In this document: one piece after another, positions 10,401 to 17,904 of the stretch | Layout of the letters: each line of letters opens with the position of its first letter | Numbering within the stretch: position 1 is the stretch's first letter | Assembly (NCBI GenBank): GCA_910575505.1 | Contig: CAJTFK010000027.1 | Coordinates: 1-56,154 of the forward strand | Direction: 5' to 3' | DNA from: Oscillospiraceae bacterium | GTDB lineage: Bacteria; Bacillota; Clostridia; Oscillospirales; Oscillospiraceae | DNA: 56,154 nt | Notes under the pieces: generated by a model | Seen by the model: the letters and a program-made list of their open reading frames with translations, nothing else | Told to the model about the DNA's origin: nothing | Databases searched by the model: none | Program-made: the position numbers and the translations under genes

Positions 10401-10489
10401 AGACTTTGAACGAGTTTTTTATCGGACCGATACTGCGATTTAAGAAATTTCAGCGCAGAAGTATAATCTGCCTTAAAACGCAGATACAT
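7445..10489 (-). CDS. DUF4011-helicase-Vsr-like-DUF3320 defence protein, C-terminal two thirds
   Basis: The frame gives 1,014 residues from an ATG at 10487-10489. It carries superfamily-1 helicase motifs: FDTVIFDEAS (about 391-398), AGDSKQLPPT (418-427), LWHYRSRHEH (471), ESVQGDERDTIIFS (595) and RRLNVAITRAK (633). A Vsr/MTES_1575-type nuclease follows, with SPFEAAVYNFL (about 698), YRIDMAV (725) and IECDGASYH (743). DUF3320 forms the last 200 residues. This is the layout of the defence gene called hhe in published surveys. No ribosome site precedes the ATG, and the same frame continues upstream as NEIFSIDFDA to a TAA that separates it from the next entry. I read both as one broken or read-through gene. 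Confidence 0.85.
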   Translation of the reverse strand: MYLRFKADYTSALKFLKSQYRSDKKLVQSLSLERGKKLSDDEVFELLGQLRRMAELKKWMDENAGSLLAVFGELYQAEHTDFDELKRFLDAYELMQTCLGSLDSLRSAVAQNEAQESLLHQHYESLYSGLETDWSLVRGALDWAIAFYKAINGCNGYGESFLRYVCTSDEKIRLCKTYSDQIKQELDRIRPDFEWFLKLYQSPDEWRNMCITELTERLTRCENNLAALEEWIDFRTARSQCYELGLDEYIHQVEMLHIDPGHIVPVFQKRVFRLWLDSVLPEYPAVANFRRKTQEAVIQEFEQLDKQQFAIARSRIRSKLINGLPSLDHFTSGVDEVSVLKRELNKQRRIKPIRRLFREIPNLILSLKPCLMMSPLSVSLFLEADAFTFDTVIFDEASQVCTENAIGAILRGKQVIIAGDSKQLPPTNFFTATVSDSDFDVDSENEDEYDDSGAYESILDEAALLPERTLLWHYRSRHEHLIAFSNAKIYHGNLITFPSNVDRAPNAGVEYTYVTSGYYDRGGRKGNVIEAEKVVDLIFEHFRQFPNRSLGVIAFGEVQQLAIDTVLRKRRMENQQFEPFFAEDRQETFFVKSLESVQGDERDTIIFSIGYAKDAAGVMRMNFGPLSKTGGERRLNVAITRAKYNVKLVGSILPTDINTERVSADGPKLLRSYIDFAMNGPSVLQSEITESDFVQHDSPFEAAVYNFLDRKGYKLATQVGCSGYRIDMAVKHPTLSGRYVLGIECDGASYHSARTARERDRLRQDVLESMGWKIYRIWSTDWIKDPITEGQRLVEAVEDAINGYVESVPETHLPQESPDTAEPFMIIEDKPVSIEDISNPYGFDLPNVTDFNTLLHGRRGLTDCIELLVHNEYPIHYELLCQKLSPLLGCEKATSVVRKEIDRVLRSMGERVVRNGDFLYPASFAEIPVRQANGRNIKHISTDELAAGLLRVLSKCVGTTREALIDETTRAFGFNRRGANITKAMDVAFEHLITHNMAQMTDGKVILLQKEIHL

Positions 10490-10519
10490 GGCATCAAAAT
10501 CAATCGAAAAAATCTCATT

Positions 10520-12496
10520 TTAGTATTCTTGAGATATTTCCTGGCGAATTGTGTTATATGCCCCAATCTGTTCTTTGGCAGAAGTATAAAGAGACAGTAC
10601 CATTGATTGGTTAGATAGTTTTGACCATATTGCATAGCATGGCCGCTCAGACGAGAGGGAGGCACGAACAGCCTCAATATGGGCGTCAATATCAGCTGTA
10701 GTAGCGAGGCTATCAAAATCTGAAAAATCAGCCGCATTGTCATGTTGCAAAATATCGCGATGCAGTGTTAGAATATTTTCGCGCTGCGATAGAAATGCTG
10801 CTTGAGCTTTCTCGCCATTTTGGATTTCTATAATTAGCTGTGCAACTTCTCTATCATCTGTCAACCAAAATAGAGGAACTTTCGGGGATCGTCCGGCTAA
10901 CTCAAGGACTGTAGCCGCCTGCATCAAATTAGCGTATGAAGAATCGGCAGAAATAGCCAGTGTCGGCATGACGGTATTACCGAGTTCACTGAGTCCTTTC
11001 ATCAAGGGAACAAGCCGACCCAAATGGGCAAGAATGTCATGCCGCAATTCATTACTGACGAATTTCACATCGGCCCCATACCACGGATTGTTCCGATAAT
11101 CGGTATTCATTCCAGAAACAGTATCAGCAAAGTGAGTTAAGGCATTGATATAGCTGGCATACTCTTGAGGTGTGATCTGCCGTATCGCCTCAACAGGAAA
11201 TATGACATCAGCATAGTCAGATAAATTTGCAAGTATACCGTTGGCCTCATAAATTGTTTTGTGCAATGGCTCAATGATTGTAAAAGTTGCGTTGGAATAA
11301 TCGTTAAGACGGGTTCTATCGCTGGTCAACTGCGCTAATCGCTGGTAAGCGTCATCGCTTAACGTAGCCTTTTGGCTGGCCAGATTCAAAACGCTGCCCA
11401 ACTGCGCTAAAGTATCCTTTTTATTGGCCTTATAGCTGTGGAGAATCAGGCAGAAGTCAGCCAGTCCGGCATCCTTCAGCCGTTTATGCACGACTTCCAA
11501 TGCAGCCATCTTCTCAGAGACAAACAGGACCTTTTTCCCATCAGCCAAGCACTCGGCAATGATATTTGTGATAGTCTGGCTTTTTCCGGTTCCAGGCGGG
11601 CCTTGTAAAACAAAGCTGTAGCCTTGCTTAGCACAGAGAATTGCATCCTGCTGACTGGCATCTGCATCAACAACTTGAAAGGTATGCTCAGGTGTTGTGT
11701 TGCTGTCATGGTCAAAATGGTCGATTACAGACAAGTCGTGATCGACAGCGGTTGCATCGCCACCTAACGCCCGGACAATGGGATTCTTCAAAATAGCTTC
11801 TCGATGATTTTCCAAGTCACGGTACATATTGATCTTGAGGAAGGACAGCAAACCTAATCCAACCTCCGGGATAATCTCCCAATGGTTGGCAGATGTAACT
11901 TGTTGGACGCTTTCAAAAAACGCCGGAAGGCTATCTTCGCTATTGAAGTCGGGCAATTTGATTCCGAAATCATTATCCAGTTTATAGGAAAGCGTCGGAT
12001 TGATAATTATTTCATCTTCATGCAGTGACAGCACAAACGGGGATGTAATGGACTCCCAGCTCAAAGAAACCGGAACAAGAATAAGTGGTGCATCAAACTG
12101 TACTTTGGAATGGTCAGATTCTGTCCACCGCAAAAAGCCGAAGGAGAGATATAGCACATTGACGCCTTGTTCCTCCATAAAGGTTTTTGCCTTACTGCGG
12201 AGATTGCGGAGCGTGCGCTGTTGCTCCTTTATAGATTGATTCGTTTGTACGGCACCTGTTTCTGTATTTGCCGCTCCTGCTGCCTCCTCCAATGTGAGTT
12301 GTTCATTCTCATCTACAAACGGGAACACCAGAGGGGACTCATTAACAACAAAACTATCCCACAGGTCATAGATGCCAGGAATCTTGATCCTAAGATTGGA
12401 ACGGCGTGTATCGCGGTAGTTGAGTAGCCGATTCCGTTTCCCCATATCTAATAGCTTGTTTTTCCAGGTATTGAGTTTAAGATCCATATTGACCAT
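10520..12496 (-). CDS. DUF4011-helicase defence protein, N-terminal third, ending at an in-frame TAA
   Basis: 658 residues. The start LNTWKNKLLDMGKRNRLLNY is the DUF4011 signature. The helicase Walker A, LQGPPGTGKSQTITNII, lies at about 297-313, followed by VLFVSEKMAALEVV. The frame stops at TAA (10520-10522) after QEISQEY, yet the next codons in the same frame lead straight into the helicase body of the neighbouring entry. Walker A is thus on one piece and Walker B (DEAS) on the other, so neither piece alone is a complete helicase. Possible explanations are a nonsense mutation, suppression or read-through, or a two-chain enzyme. GGTGGG precedes the ATG by about six bases. The promoter is at 12591-12619. 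Confidence 0.85.
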   Translation of the reverse strand: MVNMDLKLNTWKNKLLDMGKRNRLLNYRDTRRSNLRIKIPGIYDLWDSFVVNESPLVFPFVDENEQLTLEEAAGAANTETGAVQTNQSIKEQQRTLRNLRSKAKTFMEEQGVNVLYLSFGFLRWTESDHSKVQFDAPLILVPVSLSWESITSPFVLSLHEDEIIINPTLSYKLDNDFGIKLPDFNSEDSLPAFFESVQQVTSANHWEIIPEVGLGLLSFLKINMYRDLENHREAILKNPIVRALGGDATAVDHDLSVIDHFDHDSNTTPEHTFQVVDADASQQDAILCAKQGYSFVLQGPPGTGKSQTITNIIAECLADGKKVLFVSEKMAALEVVHKRLKDAGLADFCLILHSYKANKKDTLAQLGSVLNLASQKATLSDDAYQRLAQLTSDRTRLNDYSNATFTIIEPLHKTIYEANGILANLSDYADVIFPVEAIRQITPQEYASYINALTHFADTVSGMNTDYRNNPWYGADVKFVSNELRHDILAHLGRLVPLMKGLSELGNTVMPTLAISADSSYANLMQAATVLELAGRSPKVPLFWLTDDREVAQLIIEIQNGEKAQAAFLSQRENILTLHRDILQHDNAADFSDFDSLATTADIDAHIEAVRASLSSERPCYAIWSKLSNQSMVLSLYTSAKEQIGAYNTIRQEISQEY

Positions 12497-12590
12497 CTAG
12501 CCCACCGCCTTTGACCTGACAATACTGCCTGAAGTACATAAGTTGCCTATCACCGCAGAAATTGTGAGAAATTGTCTATTCCTAGGAGTT

Positions 12591-12619
12591 ATTATAAAAC
12601 ATTACCGCTCAAATATCAA
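12591..12619 (-). promoter_or_regulatory. Sigma-A promoter of the helicase-SIR2 operon
   Basis: On the minus strand TTGATA (12619-12614), a 17-base spacer and a perfect TATAAT (12596-12591) lie about 95 bases before the helicase start. The leader between them has no obvious gene. A hairpin, AACTATTC/GAATAGTT, sits further upstream at about 12660-12686. Confidence 0.75.
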
Positions 12620-12703
12620 CCTGGACTATCAAATTTCCAGGCATTAATATAAAAACAACAACTATTCGATGAAGGTTAGAATAGTTGGTGAATTTACCCT
12701 TGA

Positions 12704-12805
12704 CAAATTGTCTCTCAAATTGAAATCCTCACCAAGTACGCCAGGGACCATGTCATCACGAACTATAAGATTTACAAAGATGACGGGTACTCCGGCACCA
12801 GCTTT
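12704..12805 (+). pseudogene. Serine recombinase fragment 1 of 3 (resolvase-domain segment)
   Basis: The plus-strand frame reads QIEILTKYARDHVITNYKIY then KDDGYSGTSF. This is the middle of the catalytic resolvase domain of a large serine recombinase, before the conserved RPGF segment. An in-frame TGA lies immediately upstream, so the N-terminal part with the catalytic serine is missing. At 12802-12805 (CTTT) the homology stops and element A begins; the reading runs on as AGVR and a stop. The continuation is at 21537, in the same frame if the CTTT cores are joined. Confidence 0.8.
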
Positions 12806-12858
12806 GCTGGGGTGAGATAACGTAACCGTTTTTGAATGGTACGCTATCTTGACCCAGC
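12806..12858. repeat. Inverted repeat at the left end of element A (recombinase arm site)
   Basis: GCTGGGGTGAGATAACGTA at 12806-12824 is an imperfect inverted copy of the sequence at 12840-12858 (reverse complement GCTGGGTCAAGATAGCGTA). It begins exactly at the element boundary and lies just past the recombinase stop. This suits a recombinase-binding attachment arm, though a terminator role is possible. Confidence 0.6.
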
Positions 12859-12873
12859 ATTTTGCTTTTGGCC

Positions 12874-14550
12874 CTAAACGACAACGCTTTTGACATCAGC
12901 GCCGATCTGCCTGAAATAAGAAACGCTTTCCGTGGGCTGGTCGCCGGTGTCTACCTTGCCCACGAAGCTGTAAAAGATTTCGATTTTGCAGGTGTTGGTG
13001 TTCTTGTCCAATTCGTAGATCAAAATACGGTCGATAAACTCATGGACATTCTCATAAGTCAATTCGCTGATCTCCGTGTACCGGCGTACCAGGGCGACAA
13101 ACCTTTTCACATCGGCGCTGCGCTCGGCGGCGGTGTCGATCTCCTTTTTCAACTCTGCGGCCCGCTTTGTCAGTTCCCGCTTCTCGTCCTCATAGCCGGA
13201 GGTCAGAAACACAAACTGTTCATTCGATAACCGGCCCAATGCGTTGTCCTCGTACAGTTTGCGGAATAAAAGGTTGATCTCGCCCAGCCGGGCTTCCGCC
13301 TTGTCAAGCTCCTTACGCTGGTGGCCCAGCGCTTTTTTCATAGCCTGTTCGCTGCACTCGGTAGCGGTATGAATAAACTCCTGCTCATGCCCTTTCACAT
13401 AGGACATAATACGCTGTAAGTCGGCCAGGACGAGTTCTTTCAGCACACTTTTTCGGATGTAGTGCGTTGTGCAGAGAAAATCATTTCTGGCCCGGTTGCG
13501 GTAGTTGCCGCAGGTGTAAGCGTGTTTCCGCTCCGGCGTTCCGGCTCCTTTTTGGAGATACATTTTGTAGCCGCAATCTCCGCAGAACAGCAGCCCGGAA
13601 AACAGGTCGATTTCATCAGACTTGGTGGGGCGGTGGCGGGTGGCGATGCGCTTTTGAGCAAGTTCAAAGGTTTCCTCGTCAATCAGCGGTTCGTGGGTGT
13701 TGGGGAAGAAATACCGCTTGTCTTCCGCATTTTTCCGCGTCTTTTTGGACTTATACGACACCTTATAGGTTTTCGCCGTGATGGTATGGCCCAAATATTC
13801 CTGCCGGGTGAGAATGTCATACAGTGTTTTGTCCGGCCAGTTGTACCAGGCATTTTGTTGAGGACGTGGATGCTGTGTTCTTCCTGTCCGGCGGTAGCGG
13901 AGTTCACCAACGGTCAAAATCTCATTGTCCCGCAGCCAGTTTTGGATTTCACACATACGGTCGCCCCGCACATACATGGCGAAAATCCGCTTGACAACAT
14001 GGGCGGTTTCCGGGTCAGGGATAAGATGATTTTTGTCCTCCGGGTCAATCAGATACCCATAGGGGGCCTCGCCGTTTACACGCTCCCCCCGCTGGGCCTT
14101 GGCCAGCTTCACAGCCCGGATTTTCTTGGAGGTATCGCGGGCGTAAAACTCATTAAACCAGTTTCGCAGAGGGGTAAATTCGTTGTCCTCCCGCGCCGTG
14201 TCCACACCATCATTGATGGCAATGTACCGCACATCATACTCCGGGAAAATGATTTCGATAAGTTCTCCGGTTTTCAGATAGTTCCGGCCCAGACGGGAAA
14301 GGTCTTTCGTTATGACCGCCGCCACATTCCCGGCCTCTACCTCACGGAGCATGGCTTGAAGTCCCTCACGCTCGAAGCTGACCCCGGAAAATCCATCATC
14401 CACGAAAAAGCGGGTGTTAAAGAAATGGTGGTCGTCAGCGTACCTTTGCAAAATGATTTTTTGATTTTGGATGCTCTCACTCTCGCCAGCCTGCATATCC
14501 TCTTGGCTCAACCTGCAATAGAGGGCGGTGATTTTGCCTGCCTGCAACAT
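12874..14550 (-). CDS. Large serine recombinase of element A
   Basis: 558 residues from ATG 14548-14550, preceded by GGAGG. The resolvase domain starts ITALYCRLSQEDMQAGES, where the serine of YCRLS is the catalytic nucleophile. It continues with FVDDGFSGVSFERE and VITKDLSRLGRNYLKTG. A recombinase domain follows, then a zinc ribbon (LFCGDCGYKM with CGNYRNRARNDFLCTTHYI), a coiled coil and a DUF4368-like tail. These enzymes excise and integrate elements at short cores via a 5'-linked serine. It lies at the left end of element A, next to its attachment site. It also matches the family of the gene that element A interrupts. The enzyme appears intact. Confidence 0.9.
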   Translation of the reverse strand: MLQAGKITALYCRLSQEDMQAGESESIQNQKIILQRYADDHHFFNTRFFVDDGFSGVSFEREGLQAMLREVEAGNVAAVITKDLSRLGRNYLKTGELIEIIFPEYDVRYIAINDGVDTAREDNEFTPLRNWFNEFYARDTSKKIRAVKLAKAQRGERVNGEAPYGYLIDPEDKNHLIPDPETAHVVKRIFAMYVRGDRMCEIQNWLRDNEILTVGELRYRRTGRTQHPRPQQNAWYNWPDKTLYDILTRQEYLGHTITAKTYKVSYKSKKTRKNAEDKRYFFPNTHEPLIDEETFELAQKRIATRHRPTKSDEIDLFSGLLFCGDCGYKMYLQKGAGTPERKHAYTCGNYRNRARNDFLCTTHYIRKSVLKELVLADLQRIMSYVKGHEQEFIHTATECSEQAMKKALGHQRKELDKAEARLGEINLLFRKLYEDNALGRLSNEQFVFLTSGYEDEKRELTKRAAELKKEIDTAAERSADVKRFVALVRRYTEISELTYENVHEFIDRILIYELDKNTNTCKIEIFYSFVGKVDTGDQPTESVSYFRQIGADVKSVVV

Positions 14551-14637
14551 GATAGTCCTCCTTTCCGGCGGCAGGCAAGCATGGTTCTGTACTGATGCCA
14601 TTTTACCACAAACCGCCGCCCGTGTCAGCTCAAAAAT

Positions 14638-14805
14638 TCACTGTTTGTCAAATATTCTGCTTTGTTCCATGTCCTTTTTGATAAGTTTGCGGATTTTCCT
14701 GTCCAGGCTGTCGGTCGCCCGGTCACTGGCCGAAGCGCAGACAAGATAGGTCGTTTTCCCAATTTGATGCTTTGTTGTGGTGACTTTACCCTGATTTTTC
14801 GGCAA
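14638..14805 (-). CDS. TnpW-like small transposon protein
   Basis: A 55-residue frame from TTG 14803-14805 with AAAGGGGG a few bases upstream. The sequence includes KVTTTKHQIGKTTYLVCAS, then DRATDSLDRKIRKLIKKD. The IGKTTY start of a small beta hairpin followed by a basic helix ending in K(L/I)KKLI resembles the TnpW family (PF14202), encoded just upstream of recombinases in clostridial transposons. The function is unknown. It sits about 90 bases before the recombinase start, on the same strand, and after the HTH gene, so it is probably co-transcribed. The TTG start is inferred from the ribosome site. Confidence 0.6.
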   Translation of the reverse strand: MPKNQGKVTTTKHQIGKTTYLVCASASDRATDSLDRKIRKLIKKDMEQSRIFDKQ

Positions 14806-14895
14806 AGATGTTCCCCCTTTCCAAAACGCAGGACAAGGCCCGCAGGCGGGAGGAACAGGGAAAGGGTAAGCTGTTCCCCCAGCCAGGGCCGGTTA

Positions 14896-15132
14896 TCAGT
14901 TCACGCCGAGAATGGCGCGGATCAGTTTGTTTTCCAGGCGGCTTTTCATGTACTCATCCAGGCAGGCGTGGGGACAGCCGCTTTCATCGTAGATTGTCCG
15001 GGTGCAGAGCTTGTTTATGTAGCCCTCATAGTACCGCAAGACCTGCTCCACGGCATCAGCGTCCCCGGCGCGGGCCGCATCGCTCACCGCCAGCGGCAGC
15101 AAATCACGTCCCTTGTAGTTCCGGCACTTCAT
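14896..15132 (-). CDS. Conjugative-transposon helix-turn-helix protein (Tn916 Orf8-like)
   Basis: 78 residues. The segment RDLLPLAVSDAARAGDADAV, then YYEGYINKLCTRT and CLDEYMKSRLENKLIRAIL, matches the short helical protein encoded after the sigma factor in Tn916-like modules. This family has a helix-turn-helix annotation and resembles sigma region 2. It starts five bases after the sigma gene stop with GGAGG overlapping that stop, so the two are co-translated. Family members are thought to act with the sigma factor in controlling element genes; that role is inferred from synteny. Confidence 0.75.
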   Translation of the reverse strand: MKCRNYKGRDLLPLAVSDAARAGDADAVEQVLRYYEGYINKLCTRTIYDESGCPHACLDEYMKSRLENKLIRAILGVN

Positions 15133-15136
15133 GGCG

Positions 15137-15562
15137 CTAACCTCCTTTCCTCGCTGTCAATTTTGTCCGCAGGACATTCAGCGATTTTGTCCTGCGCCGC
15201 TGGACGGCACTCCGGGACAGGCCAAGGGCCTCACCAATCTCACTGTCTGTCAAGTCCAGAACCATGCGCAAAATCAAAATGCTTTGCTCCTGCTCTGGCA
15301 GACCGGCAAAGGCGTCGGCAACCCGTTCACTGCTGATCGGCAGGTCGTAGCCACAGCAAGAGAACACATAGCTGTCGCTGGGGTAGTCGTCAGCCGAACA
15401 CAGCTTGTCCATCGCTGTTTGGGGCAGACGCTCCAAGGACGTTTCCCGGCTGGCCCGCCGTTTCATTTCCCGGATGTAGTCGATTGCCTCATGCTTCAAC
15501 ACGGTCTTGCAAAAGGCGTCAAACCTGCACCGTTCGCCATAGTCGCGGGGGTTCGTTTTCAT
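15137..15562 (-). CDS. Element sigma-70-family factor (Tn916 Orf7-like)
   Basis: 141 residues from ATG 15560-15562, preceded by AAAGGGGGTGAG; a longer upstream frame exists but has no ribosome site. Region 4 is clear: FAGLPEQEQSILILRMVLDL, then DSEIGEALGLSRSAVQRRRT. The N-terminal part (HEAIDYIREMKRRA) corresponds to a reduced region 2. Such factors regulate excision or transfer genes in Tn916-type elements. A strong terminator and a 33-codon leader ORF lie upstream, suggesting attenuation. It leads a minus-strand operon with the HTH, TnpW-like and recombinase genes. Confidence 0.8.
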   Translation of the reverse strand: MKTNPRDYGERCRFDAFCKTVLKHEAIDYIREMKRRASRETSLERLPQTAMDKLCSADDYPSDSYVFSCCGYDLPISSERVADAFAGLPEQEQSILILRMVLDLTDSEIGEALGLSRSAVQRRRTKSLNVLRTKLTARKGG

Positions 15563-15706
15563 CTTCTCACCCCCTTTCGTTTGGGGATGGTGGTGGTACT
15601 TTCCCTTTCCGCTAACAGAGCGTTCAGCGGCACAGGTTTTGCACGCAAAACCGATTTCCGCAGAGAAAAAAGTGAAGAAAATTTTCCAGACCGCAGGAAA
15701 CGACAA

Positions 15707-15743
15707 AAACCGCCCGGCAGGTCGTAGACCCGCCGGGCGGTTT
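15707..15743 (-). terminator. Terminator/attenuator between leader ORF and sigma factor, element A
   Basis: AAACCGCCCGGC (15707-15718) pairs perfectly with GCCGGGCGGTTT (15732-15743). On the minus strand it is followed by TTTTT. It lies 16 bases after the leader ORF stop and before the sigma gene. Confidence 0.75.
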
Positions 15744-15758
15744 GCTCTGTATAGTTTG

Positions 15759-15860
15759 CTATATCTGCATCGTATAGTATAACTTCATAGCCGCAATTCC
15801 CCCAAGTGGGGGATGGGCTTTTTTTGATGGTCTAAATTGAAATGATAGAAAAAAGGACAT
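15759..15860 (-). CDS. Leader ORF upstream of the element A sigma factor
   Basis: A 33-codon frame from ATG 15858-15860 with GGGAGG seven bases upstream, reading MSFFLSFQFRPSKKAHPPLG then GIAAMKLYYTMQI. The terminator at 15707-15743 follows directly. The RPSKKA part, with its AAAAAAAGCC codons, resembles the DRYLSKKA and DRYLPKKV ends of the two other leader ORFs in this window (25754-25795 and 55886-55927). A leader-peptide attenuation role is inferred from the layout. Confidence 0.55.
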   Translation of the reverse strand: MSFFLSFQFRPSKKAHPPLGGIAAMKLYYTMQI

Positions 15861-15942
15861 GGCGATACCTCCCGGATACCGCCGTGTCCTTAAAAATGGG
15901 CGACTTTAATACACCCTCCGTTTTCCGTTTTTTCAAAAGAAA

Positions 15943-15978
15943 GCGGCGGCTTGAAATTTACTGTTTCAAAACCGCCGC
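15943..15978 (-). terminator. Hairpin after blaR1 (probable terminator)
   Basis: GCGGCGGC with TTGAAA pairs with TTTCAA and CCGCCGC around a short loop. On the minus strand it lies downstream of blaR1 and upstream of the leader ORF, followed by TTTCTTTTG. No gene is seen in 15861-16110. Confidence 0.5.
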
Positions 15979-16110
15979 ATGGCTACTTGTATTTTGTTCG
16001 GGCGCACAGATACCAGCCGCCGAAACAACGGTTTTTTTATTTACCGCTGGGCGACAATCACTTTTTGAATATCCCTGCAATACGCCTTTTACTTGATACG
16101 GATACTTGGT

Positions 16111-17904
16111 TCAATCGTTATCTTCTTGCCAGGTATTTTGCCACCAATCATCTTCCCAAGGCTTGCCCTGCCATTCGTTCTGCCACAGGTCTTTCCAGTC
16201 ATCCGGGAAATTCGATGTGTCAAATGCGTCCGAAGTATAAATCCCCATAACGCCGGAGCCTTTCCGTGTTATCTGAATTACATTAGCTCCTGTGCCATCT
16301 GTGAAGGTAGTCAGATTTCCACTTTCCTTGAAATTTTTCGGCCTATATATCTCGCCCCAACTGCCGTTATCTGTAATAGTCACAGTGGTATTCTTGAAAT
16401 CATCTTGGGAAATTAACTGAAAATATCCACTGTTGGCTGTAGCGTCCACCGAGCCAGCAAAGCCCTCTGGCAAGGTCAAAAAGACGGACGCCATATTGAA
16501 GTTGCCTACAATATTGCCAGACCTGATAAGGTCGCAAGTCAAATGTCCGCTGTCAGCACTCAAATTTACATTGCCATAATCAACATCAGGAATATACAGT
16601 TTAATTGTTTCATCATTGGTGTTCGTTTTGGTCTTGCAGGAGACAGAAACCCTCCAGTCGCTGCCCTGCTCGTCAATCTCAACCGTATAAACATCGCTAT
16701 TGTATTCAGCCGAAATTTTGTTATCCGTTGCCGCCAGCACATTCACAGCGGCGCTGCTGACATCCAGCGACAGCGAGGGCCTGCCGGTGGTGTCCAGTGG
16801 CGTACCAGGGAGAGACGCTGCATGGGCATTCGCCGCAGCTGGCCCCAGCGAATAGACACCAACAAAGGCCGCTCCCAGAACTACACACAGTGTCAGCAGG
16901 ACAGTCAATATCTTAACTGACCTCGATTGTTCCCTAAACTTCATAATTGCACCTAACCTTTCTTTCAATAGCTGTTTATTTTCGCTTAAAGTAACAGCAC
17001 CGAGATTTTCTTTGTATTTCCCAACTGCGGCCATCGCGTCAAGCAAGGTTTTCCCGTAGTCCTGCGCGTTGCCGCTCCCCATTTTGGCAAGGACGGCTTC
17101 ATCGCAGGAAAATTCACAAGCCTTGGTAATTTCCCGGCTCATAAGATATACAAGCGGGTTAAACCAATGCAGGCAGACTGTAATCTGTACCAGCCACTTA
17201 TAGAACATATCCCGCCGTTTGTAATGCGTCAGCTCATGCAGGATGATATAGCGAAAATCTTTTTCAGGAATATCTGCGCTGGGCAGTACAATACACGGAC
17301 GGAAAAAGCCAATCAGCAGAGGGGAAGAAACCAACGGATTGACGCATAATTCAATGGGCTTTTTGATGCCCGACTGCTCCGCAACAATAGAAAGTTCGTC
17401 TAACCGCTCAATGTCAGAAACCGGGGTCAATCCAGCCTTGATATACCGCATAAAGCCCTGATAGATTGTTATTTTTCGTATCAGCAAGCCCAGCGCGGCC
17501 ACCAGCCACACCAGCCAGATTTGATTGATTAACAACACTCCAATATCTTGAAGTGGGTGGGCAGTTGTTACATCATCTGTCGGACTACTTACCGTTTCAG
17601 TGTGATGTTCCGCCCCAACAGCGAGAGCAAGATTGCTTTCCGGAGCGTTTAATGGGAGCTGTTGCTGCGGCGGTAAAGGAGCGGTCTGGGATATTGCCTG
17701 ATCGACAGCCTGATATGCCTTCCCCATCAGGCTTACTTCCGTCCCGAACGGGAGCAGCAGCCGCAAAACAACAACCAGCCAAATGTAATACTGCCATTGC
17801 CGGCTGATTTTGTTTTTCAAAAACTGTTTTCCAAAAAGTAAAGCCAGAATAAGTAAACTGCCGGAAAAAGACATGGACAGGAAAATCTTCAAAACTGCGT
17901 TCAT
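16111..17904 (-). CDS. blaR1: BlaR1-like M56 membrane peptidase with a DUF4097-like extracellular domain
   Basis: 597 residues. The N-terminal third has several membrane helices (SGSLLILALLFGKQFL, YYIWLVVVLRLLLPFG, IWLVWLVAALGLL). The zinc peptidase motif HELTHYKRRD is near residue 225 and the membrane stop WFNPLVYLM at about 255; CDEAVLAK supplies a likely third ligand. A last helix lies at about 335-355. The C-terminal 240 residues are not a penicillin-binding domain. They form repetitive beta strands (LSLDVSSAAVNVLAA, VNLSADSGHLTCDL, VDATANSGYFQLIS) like DUF4097. BlaR1 proteins sense an external signal and cleave a BlaI repressor. The start overlaps the blaI stop by four bases. The signal is probably not a beta-lactam; that is inference. 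Confidence 0.85.
   Translation of the reverse strand: MNAVLKIFLSMSFSGSLLILALLFGKQFLKNKISRQWQYYIWLVVVLRLLLPFGTEVSLMGKAYQAVDQAISQTAPLPPQQQLPLNAPESNLALAVGAEHHTETVSSPTDDVTTAHPLQDIGVLLINQIWLVWLVAALGLLIRKITIYQGFMRYIKAGLTPVSDIERLDELSIVAEQSGIKKPIELCVNPLVSSPLLIGFFRPCIVLPSADIPEKDFRYIILHELTHYKRRDMFYKWLVQITVCLHWFNPLVYLMSREITKACEFSCDEAVLAKMGSGNAQDYGKTLLDAMAAVGKYKENLGAVTLSENKQLLKERLGAIMKFREQSRSVKILTVLLTLCVVLGAAFVGVYSLGPAAANAHAASLPGTPLDTTGRPSLSLDVSSAAVNVLAATDNKISAEYNSDVYTVEIDEQGSDWRVSVSCKTKTNTNDETIKLYIPDVDYGNVNLSADSGHLTCDLIRSGNIVGNFNMASVFLTLPEGFAGSVDATANSGYFQLISQDDFKNTTVTITDNGSWGEIYRPKNFKESGNLTTFTDGTGANVIQITRKGSGVMGIYTSDAFDTSNFPDDWKDLWQNEWQGKPWEDDWWQNTWQEDND

Noticed and set aside
12806..12858. Inverted repeat read as a simple terminator of recombinase A
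   Set aside because: It coincides with the exact element boundary and shares CGTTATCT with the other end, so an attachment-arm role fits better, although a terminator effect cannot be excluded.
13462..14595. 377-residue plus-strand frame opposite recombinase A
   Set aside because: It is the antisense shadow of a clearly coding recombinase and has no recognisable domain or ribosome site.
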